From: an uncultured Bacilli bacterium
GTDB lineage: Bacteria > Bacillota_I > Bacilli_A > RF39 > UBA660
Direction: 5' to 3'
Length of the DNA stretch: 11,026 bases
Assembly: GCA_944332645.1 (NCBI GenBank)
Contig: CALVKK010000034.1
Location: forward strand, 1-11,026
The translations under genes were made by a program, and so were the position numbers. Positions 1 to 6,698 of this stretch are shown in pieces. The notes beneath the pieces were generated by a model. That model was not told the DNA's origin and searched no databases. It saw only the letters and a list, made by a program, of their open reading frames with translations. Each line of letters starts with the position of its first letter. Position 1 is the stretch's first letter.

Positions 1-1677
1 GCTTTTTTTTTTTTTTTTAATATTAGAGGTTGGTGTACTGATAGTGAATGTGAAGAGATTGAAAAAAATAATTTTTATGAATCTATAGAAGAAGTATATG
101 ATGATTATCGTGAAGAAAAAAATGTTATATTAAACACATCTCTATTAACAGCAACACTTACATATATAGATCCTTTTGCAACAACTAATAGTGATGGTGA
201 AGAAGTTGTTACAATAGAAGATATGGAACCATCTAATCTTATCGATTTTAAAAAAAGCGAAAAGAAAGTAAAATTATTAGCGGAAAAAATGGTTAAGCAA
301 AATGAAAGTGGTATTTGGGAACTCGATTTAGATGGATATCGAACTTACTTAGAGGATGAATTTGTGCGGAAATTTTACTATGATAACAAAGAAGGTACTT
401 TGGTTGATAATAAGGTTAAGCAAACTGTTAATGAAATTTTTGCAAGAGCCGAATTTTATGAAGGTTCAAAACCAGAATATGTTTATACTAAAACTTATGC
501 TTATTGTTCAGGAGTTACAGTAACAAATCCAGATGGAAGCATTTTAGGCACTTATTCACTTGAAGATTATATTGCTGGTGTGGTAAGTGCTGAAGCTATG
601 GCTGGACTAAATCCAGAAGCTTATAAAGCACAAGCTGTAGCTGCTAGAACAGCAACTTTAAAATTCACTAATAATTGTGAAAGAACAATCGAAAATAGTA
701 CACGTAATCAAGTATTTAAATGGCCAGCATATGATTATGGAATTGAAGCGGCTGAAGCTACTAAAGGACAAGTAATGATTTATGATGGAGCTATTTTTGA
801 TACTCAATATGATTCGTATTGTTACAATGATAAAGATTGTGAATATGGCGAAGAAGATGGAAAAATGTATGTTATTTATAAAAGATTACCAACTGAAGAA
901 ACTCATAAAGTTTACTTGAGTCACGATTATGACATGCATGTCAACGGTGGTCATGGAAGAGGTATGAGTCAAGCAGCTTCTTATGAAATGGCAGATAACG
1001 GGTATACTTATGAAGAAATACTTAAATTTTTCTATTCCGATGGTGCAACACTTGCTAATATGATTACTGTTGTAGGCAGTGAGCATATTAGTACTTCATC
1101 TACTATAGCTGATAAAGAAGATTTATTACTACGATCAAATTATTATAGTCAGTTAGGCAAAGTTAACATAGCTGGTTCATCATTTAATTTAGCTAATATT
1201 TATTCACAAAGTGCTGGGAATTTAGGACAATGTGTGTGGTATGCACAATCTAGAGCGCTTGAATTAATATACTATTCTAATATGGATGATTTACAAAAAA
1301 TTAAAGCATTGAATGCTATAAGTTCTACTTATCGCAATGGTGAAGGATGGTATGATGCTTCAACATTAGATATCTTTCAAAAAGTTACAGATCATACTTT
1401 ACCAGTAGCTGGAGCCATTGTTTCATGGAGCAGTAGTGAAAGTTTAGGTGCGAGCCATAATTACGGCCATGTTGCGATAATAGAAAGTGTTGATTATGAA
1501 AATCGAACTGTTGTTATATCTGATGGTTGGAATAGTGAAGGCCCAAATGGTAGTGAAACTTGGGAAAATGTCAATTATCGTATTAGGACTCTAACTTTTG
1601 AGGAAATACTAAATTATCGAACAGGTTATACTTTTAATGGTTATGTTTATATTTTAGGGCAAGGTGAATCAATATGA
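1..1677 (+). CDS. SpoIID/LytB-CHAP bifunctional cell-wall hydrolase (5' partial)
   Basis: The frame is open from base 1, so the gene begins left of the window; the ATG at 223 is internal and not the start. Visible protein: 558 residues. SpoIID domain: roughly visible residues 180-350, with DYIAGVVSAEAM and KAQAVAARTATL matching the SpoIID core, whose Glu (in SAEAM, codon 592-594) is the catalytic acid of this lytic transglycosylase family, and GHGRGMSQ near its end. A Cys pair six residues apart (CYNDKDC) resembles the metal-binding Cys pair of some SpoIID proteins. CHAP domain: about residues 395-555, with nucleophile Cys in GQCVWYAQ (codon 1231-1233) and His in YGHVAII (codon 1468-1470). 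CHAP enzymes are amidases or endopeptidases. The N-terminal 110 or so residues match no domain I recognise; a secretion signal probably lies off-window. The stop overlaps the lipoprotein gene by 4 bases, and a coupling ATPase follows, so a role opening the wall for a type IV secretion machine is inferred. Confidence 0.85.
   Translation, partial: AFFFFFNIRGWCTDSECEEIEKNNFYESIEEVYDDYREEKNVILNTSLLTATLTYIDPFATTNSDGEEVVTIEDMEPSNLIDFKKSEKKVKLLAEKMVKQNESGIWELDLDGYRTYLEDEFVRKFYYDNKEGTLVDNKVKQTVNEIFARAEFYEGSKPEYVYTKTYAYCSGVTVTNPDGSILGTYSLEDYIAGVVSAEAMAGLNPEAYKAQAVAARTATLKFTNNCERTIENSTRNQVFKWPAYDYGIEAAEATKGQVMIYDGAIFDTQYDSYCYNDKDCEYGEEDGKMYVIYKRLPTEETHKVYLSHDYDMHVNGGHGRGMSQAASYEMADNGYTYEEILKFFYSDGATLANMITVVGSEHISTSSTIADKEDLLLRSNYYSQLGKVNIAGSSFNLANIYSQSAGNLGQCVWYAQSRALELIYYSNMDDLQKIKALNAISSTYRNGEGWYDASTLDIFQKVTDHTLPVAGAIVSWSSSESLGASHNYGHVAIIESVDYENRTVVISDGWNSEGPNGSETWENVNYRIRTLTFEEILNYRTGYTFNGYVYILGQGESI
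3..18. repeat. 16-base poly-T homopolymer at the window edge
   Basis: Sixteen consecutive T follow GC at the left edge. Read in the hydrolase frame the run encodes five Phe codons, which could belong to a membrane segment. A run this long is prone to slippage and would throw the gene out of frame. It could also be an artefact of a contig end. Confidence 0.7.
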
Positions 1678-2348
1678 GAAAAATAATATGCGTATTAATT
1701 TTGACGTTATTTTTAACTGGCTGTGATGTGTCATATAGACTAGAATTTATCGATGAAGATTTGACAGAAAAAATTAGCTTAACAATTCCGATAAATGAAG
1801 AAAAAAGTATCGATCAACTTAAAAATTTAAAAATTTATGCAATTAATAATAGTATTAGTCAACAATTATATAATGTAGATTACAATGAAGGATTATTTAA
1901 TTTTAATGCGCAATATATTTATACATATGGTAAAGAAAGCTTTAGACATGCTCTTTATGCTAATGAATGCTTTGAGGCATTTAGTTTTGTGCAAGAAGAT
2001 GATAATTACATTTTATCAACTAGTGAAGGATTTAAGTGCATGTCGTTATATTACTACTTTGCTGATAACATTAATATTGAAATTAAAACTAACCATGTAG
2101 TTATTGAAAATAACGCTGATCAATTTGATGATAATACATATATTTGGAATATCAATAACGAAAATGCTAACTCTAAAAAAATATATATTAAATTTGGCGA
2201 AGTGAAAGAAAGAAATTTCTTCGAAAAAATTGTTGATTTTATTAAAGATAATAAAACTATATTCATTATTGGTGGAACAGTTGTATTAGCTGGAAGTATA
2301 ATAGTCATTTATATTGTTGTAGTTAGTAAAAAAAATAATGAAATTTAA
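1674..2348 (+). CDS. Predicted lipoprotein with an additional C-terminal transmembrane helix
   Basis: The 224-residue protein begins MRKIICVLILTLFLTGC: a short basic start, a hydrophobic stretch and a lipobox LTGC, so Cys17 would be lipidated after signal peptidase II cleavage. Residues 18-180 form a polar, probably beta-rich outer domain. Residues about 195-217 form a second hydrophobic helix, followed by a positively charged end (KKNNEI) that would sit in the cytoplasm. The protein would thus be fixed at both ends with the middle outside. The layout and the N-rich, W-containing stretch around residues 145-165 vaguely recall LppM/DUF3153-type lipoproteins, but I do not recognise the family firmly. 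The start overlaps the stop of the wall hydrolase (ATGA), with AAGGTG seven bases upstream, so the two are probably translationally coupled. A structural or accessory part of the secretion machine is an inference from context. Confidence 0.75.
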   Translation: MRKIICVLILTLFLTGCDVSYRLEFIDEDLTEKISLTIPINEEKSIDQLKNLKIYAINNSISQQLYNVDYNEGLFNFNAQYIYTYGKESFRHALYANECFEAFSFVQEDDNYILSTSEGFKCMSLYYYFADNINIEIKTNHVVIENNADQFDDNTYIWNINNENANSKKIYIKFGEVKERNFFEKIVDFIKDNKTIFIIGGTVVLAGSIIVIYIVVVSKKNNEI

Positions 2349-2357
2349 TCAATAATG

Positions 2358-2366
2358 TGTTATACT
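2358..2366 (+). promoter_or_regulatory. Extended -10 promoter of the coupling ATPase gene
   Basis: TGT TATACT is an extended -10 element in the 51-base gap before the coupling protein gene. No good -35 box lies 16-18 bases upstream, as is tolerated in TGn promoters. Transcription would start near 2373, giving a leader of about 27 bases that contains GAGGTG (2386-2391). Confidence 0.5.
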
Positions 2367-2399
2367 GTTGTGTAGTGGATAATTATGAGGTGAAATAAT

Positions 2400-4496
2400 A
2401 TGAAACTAAAGTTTAAGGCAAGTGCAAAAGATTATTTAATTTTCGTCATTTTTGCTATATTTCTATTATATTTTGTGGCGATAGCCGTACTAAATTTAGC
2501 AAGTTTTGCTGCCGATGGCGTTTTTCATGGTTTAGATCCCATACCTGCCTTTTCTAAAAAATACATAATTCCAACTATTGTAGGGTATGTTTTTGCTTTG
2601 GTTTTTATCATAACTAGTGTTTCTTCTTATTTTTTTGAACGTGATAAAGGGATTGGTTTTAGCACTGGTACTAAAGAAGAAAAAGGTTATGCTAGATGGG
2701 CCGATGAAAAAGAATTTAAGAAACAAAAAGACATTCATAAAATTTTGCCAAATCAAGAAACGAGTGAGTATGCGGGTATTCCTTTGATTAATAATGGCAA
2801 AGAAATTTGGGTTGATTCTGGGGAATATCATAATCTTATATTAGGGGCAACGGGATCAGGTAAAACACAAACAATGGTTCAACCAATGGTTCGAATTTTA
2901 GCTAAAAAAGGCGAAACGATGATTATTACCGATCCTAAAGGTGAGATTTACGAAAATAATGCTGAAATGTTAAAAGAAAAAGGTTATAACGTTGTGTTAC
3001 TTAATTTCCGTGATCCGCAAAAAGGTAGTGCATGGAATCCACTTAGTTTGCCATATGAATTATATAAAAATGGTAATAAGGATAAAGCTAACGAATTATT
3101 AGATGATTTAGCAATGAATATTCTTTATGACGAAAAAGCACAAAACCAAGATCCATTTTGGGAAAAGACTTCAGCCGATTATTTTACAGGTTTAGCGTTA
3201 GCTTTGTTTGAGGACGCAAAAGAAGATGAAATAAACTTAAATACAATTAATTTAATGACGACAGTTGGTGAAGAAAAGTTAGGTAATACAACTTATATTA
3301 AAGAATATTTTAATTATAAAGATAAAGCTAGCCCTGCTTACATTAATGTTTCTTCAACTATTATGGCACCTAGCGATACTAAAAGTAGTATTTTATCAGT
3401 TTTCAAGCAAAAAATAAAATTATTCTCTTCAAGAGAAAATTTATCGGAAATGCTAAGTCATAGCGATTTTGATTTAAAAGATATTGGTAGAAAAAAAACT
3501 GCCGTCTCCTTAGTTATTCAAGATGAGAAAAAAACATATCATTCATTGGTTACAATTTTTATTAAACAATGTTATGAAACTTTAATTGACATTGCTCAAG
3601 AGTCAGGTGGCAAACTACCATTTAAAACAAACTTTATTTTAGATGAGTTCGCTAATATGCCACCTTTAAAGGATGTTACAACAATGGTAACTGCTGCGCG
3701 AAGTAGAAATATTCGATTTACTTTTATCATTCAAAACTTTGCTCAATTATATCAAGTTTATGGAAAAGAAAATGGTGAAACCATTAAAGGAAACTGTGGT
3801 AATATAGTTTACCTTATTAGTAGTGAATTGGCTTCACTGGAAGAAATTAGTAAATTATGTGGAGAAGTTAAGTCAAAAGAAAAAGATAAGACTGCCAGTA
3901 CTCCTTTAGTCACTGTTAGTGATTTACAAAGATTACCTGAAAATACAATTATTGTTTTACGAATCAGATCGATGCCTTTTAAGACTAGAGTTGTTCCTGA
4001 TTGGAAAATCCAAAAAGAAGGAAAATGGGGTAAATCATATCCTAAAGCGTCTTATCCAGAAAGGGCAAAACAGGAAATTAAATTATTTGATTTGAAAGCT
4101 TATGTCGATCAAAAAAGAGAAGCAAAATTAAATGATATGATATCTTCATTTGGTGGTTCTTCTATTCCACCTATTGCTTCTAGACAGGCAATAACGACTG
4201 AAAACCAATCTAAGGTTACTCCACCTTTTAAAGAGGATAGTTTTGATATTGACGCTTTAGTTAAGAGAATCGACGCAAAAATAGCTGAATTAGAAGAGGA
4301 AGAAAGACAAGAACAATTAGCGAAAGTACAAGGCGAAAAAGAAAAGATTAATGATTCAGTTATAGAAAGCCAAACTTCTGCTGTTTTGCAATCTAAAGAA
4401 CCGAAGATTGAATTAAAAGAAGAGGAAAATAAAGTAATTAATGGTATTACTGATGATCAATTTTTTGATGATTTTTTCAACGATGAAGATGAATAA
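2400..4496 (+). CDS. VirD4/TraG-family type IV secretion coupling ATPase
   Basis: Type IV coupling proteins are inner-membrane ATPases that bring the DNA-relaxase complex or protein substrate to the secretion channel. The 698-residue protein has two N-terminal membrane helices (about 12-35 and 54-77), then the nucleotide-binding domain with Walker A GATGSGKT (149-156), the adjacent TDPKGE motif (177-182), Walker B FILDEFAN (412-419), and the family-typical TAARSRNIRF and IIQNFAQL stretches (about 431-450). Length and order match Gram-positive conjugative-element coupling proteins. The tail after about residue 560 is low in complexity and highly charged, with Glu/Lys-rich helices and an acidic end (FFDDFFNDEDE); such tails often bind substrates. 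The start is supported by GAGGTG nine bases upstream. It follows the wall hydrolase and lipoprotein on the same strand and closes with a strong terminator. No relaxase is visible, so the substrate is unknown. Confidence 0.93.
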   Translation: MKLKFKASAKDYLIFVIFAIFLLYFVAIAVLNLASFAADGVFHGLDPIPAFSKKYIIPTIVGYVFALVFIITSVSSYFFERDKGIGFSTGTKEEKGYARWADEKEFKKQKDIHKILPNQETSEYAGIPLINNGKEIWVDSGEYHNLILGATGSGKTQTMVQPMVRILAKKGETMIITDPKGEIYENNAEMLKEKGYNVVLLNFRDPQKGSAWNPLSLPYELYKNGNKDKANELLDDLAMNILYDEKAQNQDPFWEKTSADYFTGLALALFEDAKEDEINLNTINLMTTVGEEKLGNTTYIKEYFNYKDKASPAYINVSSTIMAPSDTKSSILSVFKQKIKLFSSRENLSEMLSHSDFDLKDIGRKKTAVSLVIQDEKKTYHSLVTIFIKQCYETLIDIAQESGGKLPFKTNFILDEFANMPPLKDVTTMVTAARSRNIRFTFIIQNFAQLYQVYGKENGETIKGNCGNIVYLISSELASLEEISKLCGEVKSKEKDKTASTPLVTVSDLQRLPENTIIVLRIRSMPFKTRVVPDWKIQKEGKWGKSYPKASYPERAKQEIKLFDLKAYVDQKREAKLNDMISSFGGSSIPPIASRQAITTENQSKVTPPFKEDSFDIDALVKRIDAKIAELEEEERQEQLAKVQGEKEKINDSVIESQTSAVLQSKEPKIELKEEENKVINGITDDQFFDDFFNDEDE

Positions 4497-4524
4497 AGAC
4501 CTTTAATTTAAAGGTCTTTATTTT
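4494..4524 (+). terminator. Rho-independent terminator after the coupling ATPase gene
   Basis: The perfect inverted repeat TAAAGACCTTTAA / TTAAAGGTCTTTA (4494-4506 and 4508-4520; in practice about an 11-bp stem with a 5-base loop) is followed by TTTT. The left arm begins at the stop codon itself, so gene end and terminator overlap. It ends the left cluster. Confidence 0.85.
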
Positions 4525-4612
4525 GTTCATACTTCTATTAAATAAGATAATATAAATATATTATGTATAGTTATTAATTACATTTTTAATGATAGAAATT
4601 AGTTTTATTACC

Positions 4613-4641
4613 TTTATTAACTGGTATCTATTACATATAAT
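4613..4641 (+). promoter_or_regulatory. Probable promoter of the rhodanese gene
   Basis: A consensus -10 TATAAT (4636-4641) lies 17 bases downstream of a weak -35 candidate, TTTATT (4613-4618). The predicted start, near 4648, would leave only about 10-16 bases of leader before the rhodanese start. The rest of the 133-base gap from 4525 is plain AT-rich sequence in which I see nothing else. Confidence 0.45.
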
Positions 4642-4657
4642 GTTGTAGGGTGGTTAT

Positions 4658-4945
4658 ATGGTAATGAATATTACGATAAAAGATTTAATAAGCAAAAATA
4701 ACATCAATATCATCGATATTCGTAGTGTAGAAAAATATAACGATAATCATATCCCTGGTGCTAAAAATATACCTATGCTTCTTTTGTTAAGTGATCCTAG
4801 TAAATACATAAATATACATGATGAATACTATATATATTGCCAATATGGTAAAAATAGTCTTAAGGTTTGTCGAATCTTAGCTAGCAAAGGGTATAAAGTT
4901 TATAATATAGTTAATGGTTATGAGGGATGGTTATTAGAAAAATAA
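4658..4945 (+). CDS. Single-domain rhodanese-like protein
   Basis: This 95-residue protein is a stand-alone rhodanese domain, a family that moves sulfane sulfur between small molecules and proteins through a cysteine persulfide. The family features are present in order: NIIDIRSVEKYNDNHIPGAKNIP (D20, R22, and the HIPGA turn at 31-35) and the active loop CQYGKNS with catalytic Cys61, followed by the closing helix with GYEGW near the end. The six-residue CxxGxxS loop is that of sulfur-specific rhodaneses, not the seven-residue loop of Cdc25-type phosphatases. It has no signal peptide or membrane helix, so it is cytoplasmic. AGGGTGG lies upstream; spacing allows the ATG at 4658 (4 bases) or the one at 4664 (10 bases), and the second may be the real start. 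It stands between its own promoter and terminator. The physiological sulfur donor and acceptor cannot be told from the sequence. Confidence 0.9.
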   Translation: MVMNITIKDLISKNNINIIDIRSVEKYNDNHIPGAKNIPMLLLLSDPSKYINIHDEYYIYCQYGKNSLKVCRILASKGYKVYNIVNGYEGWLLEK

Positions 4946-4984
4946 AATCAAAATCATAAGATTTAAATCAAAATCATAAGATTT
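4945..4984 (+). repeat. Two exact tandem copies of a 20-base unit (duplicated terminator arm)
   Basis: AAATCAAAATCATAAGATTT occurs twice with no gap (4945-4964 and 4965-4984). The second copy supplies the left arm, loop and first half of the right arm of the following terminator; the first copy repeats that arm and loop. It looks like a replication-slippage duplication. Confidence 0.9.
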
Positions 4985-4994
4985 TGATTTTTTT
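4965..4994 (+). terminator. Rho-independent terminator after the rhodanese gene
   Basis: AAATCAAAATC (4965-4975) and GATTTTGATTT (4980-4990) form a perfect 11-bp stem with an ATAA loop, followed by a T run to 4994. The duplicated upstream arm (4945-4955) could pair with the same right arm as an alternative fold. Confidence 0.85.
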
Positions 4995-5049
4995 GTCATA
5001 ATAATCTATTAATCTTTATAAAATTCTGCTTTTTTATTCATTTTAAATA

Positions 5050-5058
5050 TGTTATAAT
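5050..5058 (+). promoter_or_regulatory. Extended -10 promoter of the rmuC-rnr-smpB gene run
   Basis: TGT TATAAT is a perfect extended -10 element. The -35 region is only a T-rich stretch. The predicted transcription start, about 5065, is so close to the gene that the leader before ATG 5075 would be about 10 bases. This makes the alternative TTG (5063) and GTG (5066) starts unlikely. Confidence 0.6.
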
Positions 5059-5074
5059 TAAATTGGTGAATGTT

Positions 5075-6139
5075 ATGGAATATGTAATAATTGGATTATT
5101 GATAATAATATTAGTTGTTAGTGTTTTTTCTTTAACTAAAAATATTAATGAGTCTAATATTACAGAAAGACTAGGAAAATTGGAAACTAATGTTGTTAAA
5201 GAAATTGGTGAATTTAAAAATTCTTTTAGTCGTGACTTGGGTAGTGATTTTGATAAATTAAACGATAAATTAGACAACAAATTAATGCAAATCAACAACA
5301 AAGTAAACGAACGATTGGATGAAAATTTTGAAAAAACTAATAAAACATTTACGAGTGTTTTAGAAAGATTATCTAAAATAGATGAAGCTCAGAAGAAAAT
5401 TGATAATTTATCAAACGATATTATCTCTTTACAAAGTGTTTTAACAGATAAAAAAACAAGAGGTGTATTTGGCGAAGTCAATTTAAAAAACATTATGTAC
5501 AATATATTTGGGGAAAATGATAAAATATATCAAATGCAATACAAATTTAATAATGATAACATTGCTGATTGTGTTTTATTTGCGCCTTCGCCTTTAGGTC
5601 TAATTGCTATTGATTCAAAATTTCCTTTGGAACATTATCAAATTATGGTAGATAAAAAAAATGATGTTACAGTAAGAGAACAAGCTGAAAAATTATTTAG
5701 AAATGATATGAAAAAGCATATTGATGCAATCGCCAGTAAATATATAATTGATGGCATAACTAGTGATCAAGCCATTTTGTTTTTGCCTGCTGAAGCTATA
5801 TTTGCTGAAGTTAATGCATATCATCCTGATATAATTGAATATGCTTATAAAAAAAGAGTATGGTTAACTAGTCCGACTACGTTGATAAGTACTTTGACAA
5901 CAATTCAAATAATAATGAAAAATATCGAAAGAGACAAATATACATCAGTCATTCATAATGAACTCAAACTTTTGAGTAATGAATTTAATCGTTATAAGGA
6001 AAGATGGGATCGTTTATATAAAAATATTGAGACAGTAAGTAGAGATGTCAAAGACATCCATACTACTACAGATAAAATTACAAAAAGATTTAATACAATT
6101 AATCAAGTAGAAATGGACGATTTAAATGAAATTGAATAA
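5075..6139 (+). CDS. rmuC: RmuC-family DNA recombination-limiting protein
   Basis: RmuC proteins carry a nuclease-like core and in E. coli limit recombination between inverted repeats; the biochemical activity is not well settled. The 354-residue protein has one N-terminal membrane helix (about 4-21), a long Lys/Asp/Asn-rich coiled coil (about 22-125), then the RmuC domain with TRGVFGE (128-134), IDSKFPLEHY (179-188, a family hallmark), FLPAEAIFAEV and a VWLTSPTTLISTL stretch, and a closing helical segment. Order and length are typical. I chose ATG 5075 because GGTGA (5065-5069) sits five bases before it; upstream in-frame TTG and GTG codons lie at or before the predicted transcription start. 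The 3' end overlaps the next gene by 14 bases. It is the first gene of a packed run leading to rnr and smpB. Confidence 0.92.
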   Translation: MEYVIIGLLIIILVVSVFSLTKNINESNITERLGKLETNVVKEIGEFKNSFSRDLGSDFDKLNDKLDNKLMQINNKVNERLDENFEKTNKTFTSVLERLSKIDEAQKKIDNLSNDIISLQSVLTDKKTRGVFGEVNLKNIMYNIFGENDKIYQMQYKFNNDNIADCVLFAPSPLGLIAIDSKFPLEHYQIMVDKKNDVTVREQAEKLFRNDMKKHIDAIASKYIIDGITSDQAILFLPAEAIFAEVNAYHPDIIEYAYKKRVWLTSPTTLISTLTTIQIIMKNIERDKYTSVIHNELKLLSNEFNRYKERWDRLYKNIETVSRDVKDIHTTTDKITKRFNTINQVEMDDLNEIE

Positions 6140-6689
6140 AATAAATGCTTTAATAGCTTTTGTTTTATGTTGTTTAGTGATATTTTTTGCAATATTCTAT
6201 AAAAATATTACACTACTATTATTTTGTATATATATAATATTACCATTTGTTTTTAAGATAAAGCCAGTTATCACATTATGTTATTTGATCTTTGGTTTCA
6301 TAGCTATCTTTTTAGGTGCTCAGTTACATTTATATAAAATAACTAGTTGGTTTGATAATATGACTCATTTCATTTGGGGATTTTTATCCGGCTTTTTGGC
6401 GTTGTTAGTTTTAAATAAATCGAAGATGTTTAATACTCCTAATATCATTTTTAATGTGGTGTTCATTTTTATCTTTTCACTAGCAACTTCAGCTTTATGG
6501 GAAATATTTGAATTTAGTCTTGATTACTTTTTTAACCAAGACATGCAAAGAAGAGCAACAGGTGTTTATGATACTATGAAAGATATCATTTGTGCATTAT
6601 TTGGTAATATTTTGTTTAGTTTAAGTTTCTACTTTGAATATAAGGAGAATAAAGAACTTTTGATTAAAAAGTTTATGAAAAAAATTTAG
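6126..6689 (+). CDS. YjdF/DUF2238-like integral membrane protein
   Basis: The 187-residue protein is very hydrophobic, with about six predicted membrane helices (roughly 5-25, 28-44, 48-68, 79-97, 106-126, 153-172). Conserved polar residues sit at helix ends as in the YjdF/DUF2238 family: WFDNMTHF (75-82, with Asp77 and His81), WEIFEF (125-130) and GVYDTMKDI (146-154). The Asp, His and Glu residues grouped near one membrane face hint at a metal or substrate site, but no function is established for the family that I can state. The start overlaps the end of rmuC by 14 bases in another frame, and only a weak GGA precedes it, so translation probably depends on coupling to rmuC. The next gene starts 9 bases after the stop. 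Family assignment is fairly sure; the role is unknown. Confidence 0.75.
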   Translation: MKLNKINALIAFVLCCLVIFFAIFYKNITLLLFCIYIILPFVFKIKPVITLCYLIFGFIAIFLGAQLHLYKITSWFDNMTHFIWGFLSGFLALLVLNKSKMFNTPNIIFNVVFIFIFSLATSALWEIFEFSLDYFFNQDMQRRATGVYDTMKDIICALFGNILFSLSFYFEYKENKELLIKKFMKKI

Positions 6690-6698
6690 GTGGTTTGA

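Noticed and set aside
223..225. ATG as start of the wall hydrolase
   Set aside because: The frame is open without a stop back to base 1, there is no ribosome binding site before 223, and a start there would leave the exported enzyme without a signal peptide.
886..1086. Minus-strand 66-codon open frame
   Set aside because: It lies wholly inside the SpoIID domain coding sequence, has no family resemblance and is a shadow of that gene.
1885..2100. Plus-strand open frame within the lipoprotein gene
   Set aside because: It is out of frame with a gene that has a clear lipobox, ribosome binding site and membrane helix; no independent support.
2532..2831. Minus-strand 99-codon open frame
   Set aside because: It is opposite the well-supported coupling ATPase; Phe/Ile-rich composition reflects the A-rich sense strand.
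4945..4984. CRISPR-like direct repeat
   Set aside because: There are only two head-to-tail copies with no spacer, and they belong to a terminator.
5063..5068. TTG or GTG as rmuC start
   Set aside because: These codons lie at or before the predicted transcription start, and GGTGA fits ATG 5075.
5038..5301. Minus-strand open frame across the rmuC start
   Set aside because: It covers the rmuC promoter and coiled-coil region on the opposite strand and its translation looks like antisense low-complexity sequence.
5962..5977. Inverted repeat ACTCAAA / TTTGAGT inside rmuC
   Set aside because: Seven-base arms are short enough to arise by chance in a 1-kb gene, and there is no T run or regulatory context.
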